This document shows, one piece after another, positions 1-5,667 of a DNA stretch of 11,421 nucleotides. Under the pieces are notes generated by a model. It saw nothing but the letters and a program-made list of their open reading frames with translations. It searched no databases and was not told where the DNA came from. Position 1 is the stretch's first letter. Each line of letters begins with the position of its first letter. The position numbers were made by a program, and so were the translations under genes. This stretch comes from Bacteroidota bacterium (GTDB lineage Bacteria > Bacteroidota > Bacteroidia > Bacteroidales > UBA10428), in NCBI GenBank assembly GCA_017860375.1, contig JAGDMB010000049.1:1-11421 (forward strand), in the 5' to 3' direction.

Positions 1-2317
1 CACTCTTGCTTTCCCATTTCAGATCTGGATTATTACTTCTATTAGGAGCTAAGGTTTGAATCCACTCTCCGTCGTAATAGAAATATTGCTGATCGTCATA
101 CTCCAGGCTTGTCAGGGACAGGTATGGATCAATAGGCTCAATGCCGGTAACCCCGTATCCGATCCGTATTTTCAAATCATTGATTGCAGCAATGCCATTC
201 ATGAATGATTCTTCGCTGATTCTCCATCCCACCTGTACAGCCGGGAAATTTCCCCACTGGTTATTGGGTCCGAACTTTGATGAACCTTCACGTCGCAGAC
301 TGGCCTGAAATAAATACTTGCCGGCATAACTGTAATTCACACGGCCTATAAACCCTATCAGTTTGTTCATTGTGGTAGTATTGGACATTTGCGCCGTACC
401 GTCTTTAAGGTCTTTACCGATGGGTATGTTATAGTATCCAAAAACATCGGTCGGGAAGTTCTGATTTTTTACCCAGTAGGTGGTATAAAAGTTATCACTG
501 TAGCTATATCCACCCAGAACCGAAAAACTGTGTGAACCTATGACCTTGGCGTATTCAGTGGTGAATTCAAGAATATTATCTATGCTTTGGCTGCTTGATT
601 TTTCCACAATACCCTGAATTCCGTCAATGGTTGCCGATTGATGCTGAAAAGTAGTGGCTCTGTTCCAGTTGGAATTCCAAACATTCCTGTCCATTAACAG
701 TTTCATGGTCAGACCTTTGATGGGAACAAGTGTGATCACACCGTGCATCCAGGTATACCGTTGTTCATCCAGAACGTCATCTTCCTGGAGTAAAGCCACC
801 GGATTATAGTAGAAATATCCGTCCCTTTCCTGCCAGTTGCCTAAAGTATCCTTAACCCTGTCGGTCGGATTCCGGATAAGGGATTGATAATAAGCATTGC
901 TTGGATCAACCGATGGATTGTTCGTCTGACCACTCAATAAACCAAGATTGACAGTAAGTATGTCCTTGAACATCGACTGGCTGATATCCATTCTCACCTT
1001 ATAATTCTCCACCGAGGATTTCAGGAATATCCCCTGTGCATTATTGTAATTAAAGGATCCCGTATAGGTTGTATGATCAGCACCTCCGGTTAAGGTGATA
1101 TTGTGCATCTGGCTGACCGGTGTCCGGGTTATTTCATCAACCCAGTCGGTTTCATACCCGTAATCATAAATTTTCTTGGAGATGTTTAGTCCGCCTTTTA
1201 AGGTATCGTCTGCCATCCTCTGGTAATCGGACGCATCAAGCATATCCATCCGCCTCGAGATTTGTTGTGTACTTACATAAGTATTGTATGTCAGTGTCAT
1301 CGGCTGATTTTTCCTGCCTGTTTTTGTGGTGATAATGATAACCCCGTTTGTGCCTCGTGTTCCGTAAATAGCAGCGGCGGATCCATCTTTCAGCACATCG
1401 ATGGATTCAATGTCCTGTGGAGCAACGGTCTTTAGATCACCACCCGGAATTCCGTCAATAATGACATAGGGAGTTCGAATTCCGTTTAAAGTAGTATAGC
1501 CGCGTAACAGAATTTCCACTTCTGCATTGGGATCCCCTGAGGGATTGGTAATGTTTAAGCCCGCCACTTTACCTTGAAGCAGCTGGCCTGCATCTTTTAC
1601 GTTTCCCTGGATAAAATCTTCGGATTTAACAGAAGCGATTGAAGCCGTTACATCTCCTTTTCGCTGAGATCCGTATCCGATGACGACAATTTCATCCAGT
1701 GATTCAACAGTCTCTGCAAGGCTAACGTCAATGCCGGTCTGAGAGCCAACCTTTATTTCCTGGGCCAGGTATCCGATAAAGGAAAATACCAGCACTGCAT
1801 CATCCGATGCAACGACTATGGAGTAGTTCCCATCTACATCTGTGACCGTCCCCTGGCTGGTGCCTTTAATAATTACATTGACACCGGGTAATGGATCGCC
1901 GTTGGAGGCTGCCGTCACCCTGCCATTGACCGTTTTCTGCTGCAGCAGGGCCCTGGGAGATATCAACACCAGGTTGTTTTCCATAATTTTATAGGTAAGG
2001 TCGGAACCTTCCAGCAAACGGTTGAGCAACTGGTCAATTTTAAGGTTCTCCGCGTTCACTGTAATGCTTTTGTCCACGTTGGTCAGCAAATCGTTATAAA
2101 AGAACCTCAATTCACTTTGTTTTTCAATCTCTTTGAATATGCTTCGCATAGAGGTATTTTCCATGTTGAGGGTAAACAAACCGTCCTGCGAATAGAGTGT
2201 GGCCTGCAACTGAAAAACTCCGAAAACCATCAGGAATAGCGTCAGTCTCATGATCATTAAGAGTTTAGTTAATGTCTTTTTGCCTGAAAAAAGACTCAGG
2301 GTTGTTCCTTTTTTCAT
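1..2317 (-). CDS. SusC/RagA-type TonB-linked outer membrane porin with STN domain (3' end cut by window edge)
   Basis: This is an outer-membrane TonB-dependent transporter that would import glycan oligomers together with a SusD-like lipoprotein. I translated it by hand: one uninterrupted frame of 772 residues from the ATG at 2317 to the left edge. Residues 1-44 hold a basic start and a hydrophobic signal segment. Residues 46-120 are a secretin/TonB N-terminal (STN) signalling domain. Residues 128-205 are a carboxypeptidase-regulatory-like beta-sandwich (NGRVTAASNGDPLPGVNVII, ending near FIGYLAQEIKVG). Residues 207-219 (LDEIVVIGYGSQR) are the TonB-box-like segment. The plug follows to about 335, with LRGYTTLNG and IYGTRGTNGVIIITTKTG, and then the start of the barrel. 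Family members are about 1000-1100 residues, so roughly the last quarter to third is missing. The STN domain and the sigma/FecR genes just upstream mark it as a transducer type, controlled by cell-surface signalling. Family assignment is secure; the substrate is unknown. Confidence 0.96.
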   Translation of the reverse strand, partial: MKKGTTLSLFSGKKTLTKLLMIMRLTLFLMVFGVFQLQATLYSQDGLFTLNMENTSMRSIFKEIEKQSELRFFYNDLLTNVDKSITVNAENLKIDQLLNRLLEGSDLTYKIMENNLVLISPRALLQQKTVNGRVTAASNGDPLPGVNVIIKGTSQGTVTDVDGNYSIVVASDDAVLVFSFIGYLAQEIKVGSQTGIDVSLAETVESLDEIVVIGYGSQRKGDVTASIASVKSEDFIQGNVKDAGQLLQGKVAGLNITNPSGDPNAEVEILLRGYTTLNGIRTPYVIIDGIPGGDLKTVAPQDIESIDVLKDGSAAAIYGTRGTNGVIIITTKTGRKNQPMTLTYNTYVSTQQISRRMDMLDASDYQRMADDTLKGGLNISKKIYDYGYETDWVDEITRTPVSQMHNITLTGGADHTTYTGSFNYNNAQGIFLKSSVENYKVRMDISQSMFKDILTVNLGLLSGQTNNPSVDPSNAYYQSLIRNPTDRVKDTLGNWQERDGYFYYNPVALLQEDDVLDEQRYTWMHGVITLVPIKGLTMKLLMDRNVWNSNWNRATTFQHQSATIDGIQGIVEKSSSQSIDNILEFTTEYAKVIGSHSFSVLGGYSYSDNFYTTYWVKNQNFPTDVFGYYNIPIGKDLKDGTAQMSNTTTMNKLIGFIGRVNYSYAGKYLFQASLRREGSSKFGPNNQWGNFPAVQVGWRISEESFMNGIAAINDLKIRIGYGVTGIEPIDPYLSLTSLEYDDQQYFYYDGEWIQTLAPNRSNNPDLKWESKS

Positions 2318-2339
2318 AAATTTGTAGTGTTTTTTAAGG

Positions 2340-2360
2340 TTTTACATCGTTTTTGTAAAA
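2340..2360. repeat. Inverted repeat TTTTAC-N9-GTAAAA upstream of the porin gene
   Basis: Perfect 6-bp arms at 2340-2345 and 2355-2360 are separated by nine bases and end 22 bases before the porin start codon. It could be a small hairpin in the leader RNA or a protein-binding dyad near the promoter. In AT-rich intergenic DNA a 6-bp dyad can arise by chance, so the assignment is weak. Confidence 0.35.
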
Positions 2361-2364
2361 TGAC

Positions 2365-2397
2365 AAACTGCGGAATGTTAGCAGCATTCTGCAGTTT
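2365..2397 (-). promoter_or_regulatory. Strong hairpin between fecR-2 and the porin gene (terminator, attenuator or leader structure)
   Basis: Plus-strand arms AAACTGCGGAATG (2365-2377) and CATTCTGCAGTTT (2385-2397) form a 13-bp stem with a single mismatch and a 7-base loop. It lies 40 bases downstream of the fecR-2 stop and 47 bases upstream of the porin ATG. Read on the minus strand, the bases after the stem are TGTCATTTTAC, which is not a clean U-run, so a simple intrinsic terminator is not certain. Partial termination between the regulator genes and the strongly expressed porin would make sense. A 5' leader structure of the porin mRNA is the alternative. Confidence 0.6.
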
Positions 2398-2436
2398 TAT
2401 TTGCTGATACGGTTATTTATCCCATAGGCGTTTATT

Positions 2437-3573
2437 TTATCGAGGGTCGGTTTTATAGAATGGGTTCTTTGAAAGAATAACCTGTTTCTTATCAATCTGG
2501 TATTGGATGGGGGCAGTGAGCTTTATCGCTTCCAGCACCTGTTCAAGCGTTTCATCCTTTAGTATGCCGCTGAATACATAATTCTTTAACGATTCGTCCC
2601 TGAAACGGAAGGTGACATTATACCGCCTTTCGAGTTTGACCGTGAGGCTTTGAAGCTCTTCCCTCTCTATGATCCAGCGCTGATCCTTCCATGAGGTATA
2701 GATCTCCGGAACCACATTGCGGTCAACCCGGTAGGAATTTTCGGCAACCGGTTTAACAGCCTTGAGCGGTTGAACAGCTACATTCTGCGGCGGGGTATTC
2801 ACGACCGGAGCAACTGGTTCAGCCGCGCTTTTTATAATTGAAACTTTCTGATTGGCATACAATACAATGCGTGTGGCATCTGCAGTATTCTCCTGTTCTT
2901 CGATTACCTGAACGGTACCGCGTGCAACCGTAGTTTCAATGATCTGTTCATCGGGATAGGCCTTAACATTAAAAGCGGTCCCGAGGACCTTCACTGTTGC
3001 ACCGGTTACGTTCACATAGAACGGGATTTTTGTTTTGACTACATCGAAATACCCTTCCCCTTCTAGGAAAACCTTGCGGTTTTTGCGGCTGAAATACCCG
3101 TCGAACGTCAATTTGCTGCCTGCATTCAGCCAGACCGATGATCCGTCGGGCAACATAATGCTGGACCGTGAGCCATAGGGAACAAAATATTCGGTGATGC
3201 CGGCCCCGGACGGATGCCTGATCATCCCTCTAAATAAAAACAAACCTCCTGTGGCCAGCATCAGAAAAACTGCAACGGCAGCTGCGATCCGCCAAAACCG
3301 GAAAGAAGCCTGGATCGAAGGCTGGTTTTCCGTATTTTTTTCAGGGAGATTCACTCTTTTCGCAATGCGTTGCCAGGCTGTTTTTTCATTGTACGATTCT
3401 GCCGTCCTGGCTTTGACCGATGCCTGCCATGCATCCATCAGCTCATCAAAAAGCCTTCGGTTCTCCGGATCTTCTGAAAGAGCAGATTTTAATTCGCCCG
3501 CCTCTTCTTCGTTCAGGGTCGAATCAATATATTTAACCGTCAGATCAACAATATTTTCACTTGCGTTCTTCAA
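2437..3573 (-). CDS. FecR-family anti-sigma factor, second of a tandem pair (FecR-2)
   Basis: This is an inner-membrane anti-sigma regulator: its cytoplasmic N-terminus would bind the ECF sigma factor and its periplasmic part would read the porin STN domain. Of 378 residues, 1-80 are the cytoplasmic anti-sigma region (AWQASVKAR, AWQRIAKR). Residues 92-116 are the single membrane segment. Residues 126-235 are the FecR domain (VPYGSRSSIMLPDGSSVWLN, EGEGYFDVV, VLGTAFNVKAYP). Residues 241-290 are a Pro/Val-rich linker, and 295-368 are the C-terminal DUF4974-type STN-like domain (SWKDQRWIIEREELQSL, YVFSGILKDETLEQVL). G198-T199 matches the Gly-Thr at which some Pseudomonas FecR proteins self-cleave. 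The start is TTG: an in-frame TAG sits two codons upstream and the next ATG is near residue 46, deep in the conserved region. It lies 178 bases after fecR-1, so it may not share its translation coupling. Confidence 0.93.
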   Translation of the reverse strand: MKNASENIVDLTVKYIDSTLNEEEAGELKSALSEDPENRRLFDELMDAWQASVKARTAESYNEKTAWQRIAKRVNLPEKNTENQPSIQASFRFWRIAAAVAVFLMLATGGLFLFRGMIRHPSGAGITEYFVPYGSRSSIMLPDGSSVWLNAGSKLTFDGYFSRKNRKVFLEGEGYFDVVKTKIPFYVNVTGATVKVLGTAFNVKAYPDEQIIETTVARGTVQVIEEQENTADATRIVLYANQKVSIIKSAAEPVAPVVNTPPQNVAVQPLKAVKPVAENSYRVDRNVVPEIYTSWKDQRWIIEREELQSLTVKLERRYNVTFRFRDESLKNYVFSGILKDETLEQVLEAIKLTAPIQYQIDKKQVILSKNPFYKTDPR

Positions 3574-3751
3574 TTTCTATCCACTTTTATACGTTAATTC
3601 CTTTATATGACCTGAAGCGTTTTATTTAATGTGACAAGGAACTGAAAAAAATATAAACCGGTCCGGCAAAATTTCTAACGGGGAACAATAGCAAAAGATA
3701 ATGAAAAATAAAGTAATTCGGAATAACAAATAACAAGGTTCACCAATTTTA

Positions 3752-4912
3752 CTATCGGGATTGATGCGATGGGAGGGTGTTCCTTTCGTAAAAAATTACC
3801 TGATCGTGCTGTACTTTATATCCTACAGGAGCTGTAAGTGTAATATATTCAAGTACCTGCTCAAGGGTTTCGTCTATCAGCACACCGCTGAACACATATT
3901 TCCTCAGTTTTTCATCCATGAAAAGGATCCTGACATTGTACCGCCTTTCAAGTTTGACCGCAAGCGACTGCAATTCCTCCCGCTCAATGATCCACTTTTC
4001 ATCTTTCCAGGATGTATATTTCTCAGGTGCTGTAACATTGACAACCTTAATTTCTGCGGATCGATTTGTTTCCATCAATTCAGTTCCGGCAGAAGGTGAA
4101 AGACCGGGCGGTGTTTTATCCTCCGGATTCGTATCATCCGATTTCCCCGGCAAAATACTGCAAGTCGCCCTTTGATTGGTAAGGACAATTGTATTTTTGC
4201 CGCCCGTTTTTCCGGAAAGATTACCGGTTATTTTCACGGCGCCTTTTTCAACGGTGGTTTCAACCGTTTTTTCCTCGGGATACGCCTTGACATTAAAAAC
4301 AGTACTCAGGGCTTCTATAGTAAGGTTGAATGTTTTCACCCTGAAAGGTTTTTGCGCCGGTACCACGGTGAAATGGGCTTCACCTTCGAGGCGGATTTCA
4401 CGGTTTCGGATGCCATAATGACTGCTGAATACCATTTTGCTTCCCGCATTGAGCCAGACTACAGAACCATCCGGAAGGGTCATACGCGATTTTGATCCGT
4501 AAGGAACGCTGTATTCACTGTAGGTCAATGGATGCTGCCGGGCGTTATTTGTTCGCAAAACGATGTATAGGGCAAGTCCAAAAATGAGGGCAGCCACAGC
4601 AGCAGCAGCCGCACTTTTTAAAACCATTAGGAATGCATTCTTATGGGCACCTTTTTTTTCCTGGCCTTTCAATTGCAGGGATCTGTGGATGCGTTTCCAG
4701 GCTTCCTCCATCCTGTAATCCTCTTTGTTCCGGGCTTTGATGCTCCCCTGCCAGAGATCCGTGTATTCATCCAGGATTTTCCGGTTTAGGGGATCTTTTT
4801 TCAGCCATTCCTGCAATTCGGCCATGCGGCCAAAGGATTCCTCCTGCGTCAGAAATTCGGCAACGAAATCAGGCACTGCAAACTGATCCGAAGGAGAAGG
4901 ATTTGTCATCAT
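3752..4912 (-). CDS. FecR-family anti-sigma factor, first of a tandem pair (FecR-1)
   Basis: This is an inner-membrane anti-sigma regulator paired with the sigma factor just upstream. I chose the ATG at 4912 because it overlaps the sigma stop as ATGA, the usual arrangement for translational coupling; a TTG 21 bases further upstream is possible but less likely. The 386 residues run as follows: cytoplasmic part 1-90 (LWQGSIKAR, AWKRIHRS), membrane segment 93-119, FecR domain about 132-240 (VPYGSKSRMTLPDGSVVWLN, LEGEAHFTVV, FNVKAYPEE), a low-complexity Pro/Ser/Thr linker 250-285, and a DUF4974-type domain 301-375 (SWKDEKWIIEREELQSLAVK). The C-terminal domain is nearly the same as in FecR-2, which points to tandem duplication. 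The Gly-Thr of the family is Ser-Thr here (S203-T204), so self-cleavage, if it occurs in this group, may differ between the two proteins. Confidence 0.94.
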   Translation of the reverse strand: MMTNPSPSDQFAVPDFVAEFLTQEESFGRMAELQEWLKKDPLNRKILDEYTDLWQGSIKARNKEDYRMEEAWKRIHRSLQLKGQEKKGAHKNAFLMVLKSAAAAAVAALIFGLALYIVLRTNNARQHPLTYSEYSVPYGSKSRMTLPDGSVVWLNAGSKMVFSSHYGIRNREIRLEGEAHFTVVPAQKPFRVKTFNLTIEALSTVFNVKAYPEEKTVETTVEKGAVKITGNLSGKTGGKNTIVLTNQRATCSILPGKSDDTNPEDKTPPGLSPSAGTELMETNRSAEIKVVNVTAPEKYTSWKDEKWIIEREELQSLAVKLERRYNVRILFMDEKLRKYVFSGVLIDETLEQVLEYITLTAPVGYKVQHDQVIFYERNTLPSHQSR

Positions 4913-5547
4913 CGGGCAATATAGCGTATACAAAAAAACAAGGAGGCAATTCCCTGCATCAGGATTAATGCGGCCATTGGCAAATACTTCTTCAGGTCCT
5001 CCCTGAGCTTCTGCAAGGCTCTTGCCATTTGGGTTCTGACCGTATTAATCGAGATATTCAGTTTCACGGATATAGCTTCGTAACTCAACTCTTCAAAACG
5101 GCAAAGACAGAAAATTTCCCTGCATTTCTCCGGAAGGTCATCTATCGATCTTTCAATGTCCTTTACGGTTTCCTGTGAAATCAGATTGGCGAGAGGATAG
5201 GCATTTGAGGAGGGAGCAAGCCATTCTTTGTTTTGCAGCCTGAAGGTGGCATATTCTTCGTATTTCTTCATCACCTTCAGATGTTCCAGGTATTTAATGC
5301 ATTGGTTATGGATACTGGAATAAAAATAAGACTTAACGGAATCTTTTATTTCAATGGATTTTCTCTTTTCCCAAAGGCTGATGAAAAAGCTGTCCACAAT
5401 CTCTTCCGCCATGGCCTTTTCTTTCACATAGTTCTCGGCAAAAAAGCATAAATTCCGGTAATGGATCCTGAAAAGTTTTTCAAAGGCATGATCATCTCCT
5501 TTTTTTACCTGTCTGAACAGGTCGTTTTCGTATACGGAGATGGTCAT
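4909..5547 (-). CDS. ECF RNA polymerase sigma factor, Bacteroides-expansion (FecI-like) type
   Basis: This is a 212-residue extracytoplasmic-function sigma factor that would direct RNA polymerase to the porin operon when released by FecR. Region 2 lies at about 20-90 (AFEKLFRIHYRNLCFFAENY, EEIVDSFFISLWEKR, SYFYSSIHNQCI). Region 4 lies at about 131-186 (IDDLPEKCREIFCLCRFEEL, then the helix-turn-helix YEAISVKLNISINTVRTQMA). No region 3 is present, as expected. After region 4 comes a hydrophobic tail (188-210, LPMAALILMQGIASLFFCIR), a feature I recall in other Bacteroidota sigma factors of this type; it might touch the membrane or FecR. The ATG at 5547 fits the family N-terminus. Its stop overlaps the fecR-1 start. 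A plausible promoter lies 26-56 bases upstream. Confidence 0.95.
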   Translation of the reverse strand: MTISVYENDLFRQVKKGDDHAFEKLFRIHYRNLCFFAENYVKEKAMAEEIVDSFFISLWEKRKSIEIKDSVKSYFYSSIHNQCIKYLEHLKVMKKYEEYATFRLQNKEWLAPSSNAYPLANLISQETVKDIERSIDDLPEKCREIFCLCRFEELSYEAISVKLNISINTVRTQMARALQKLREDLKKYLPMAALILMQGIASLFFCIRYIAR

Positions 5548-5572
5548 ATGTCGTGGTTAAACTTTATGCCTG

Positions 5573-5603
5573 CAAAGTAACCTATTTTGTGCATTAATTC
5601 AAA
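5573..5603 (-). promoter_or_regulatory. Probable promoter of the sigma-fecR operon
   Basis: On the minus strand, TTTG (5603-5600) is followed after 19 bases by TTACTTTG (5580-5573). The second box differs from the Bacteroidota TAnnTTTG consensus at one position, and the spacing is typical. It would start transcription about 20 bases upstream of the sigma ATG. This suggests basal expression of the regulators by the housekeeping sigma factor, separate from the induced porin promoter. Confidence 0.5.
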
Positions 5604-5611
5604 AATTAATG
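5592..5611. repeat. Dyad CATTAAT-N6-ATTAATG in the divergent promoter region
   Basis: Perfect 7-bp arms (5592-5598 and 5605-5611) are separated by six bases. The dyad covers the likely -33 box of the leftward sigma promoter and ends just before the candidate -33 of the rightward esterase promoter. The position is that of an operator serving both directions. No regulator is identified, and AT-rich dyads occur by chance. Confidence 0.4.
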
Positions 5612-5618
5612 TCATTCG

Positions 5619-5648
5619 ATTGTTTTTGTTGCATTATGTCTATATTTA
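5619..5648 (+). promoter_or_regulatory. Possible promoter of the esterase gene
   Basis: ATTG (5619-5622), an 18-base spacer and TATATTTA (5641-5648) each differ by one base from the Bacteroidota TTTG / TAnnTTTG boxes. The ATG follows at 5668, which gives a very short leader. It lies back-to-back with the sigma-operon promoter, the two -33 boxes being about 15 bases apart. The match is modest. Confidence 0.3.
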
Positions 5649-5667
5649 TTGAATAAAAATATTCATT

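Noticed and set aside
3194..3610. 138-codon open frame on the plus strand
   Set aside because: It is antisense to fecR-2 and covers its conserved N-terminal and membrane regions; composition is not protein-like.
3658..3666. CCGG-T-CCGG palindrome in the fecR-1/fecR-2 gap
   Set aside because: A one-base loop cannot form a hairpin, and a 4-bp dyad is too short to call as a site.
4910..4933. Upstream TTG start for FecR-1 at 4933
   Set aside because: The ATG at 4912 forms an ATGA overlap with the sigma stop and gives a normal N-terminus. The TTG would add seven residues inside the sigma reading frame without support.
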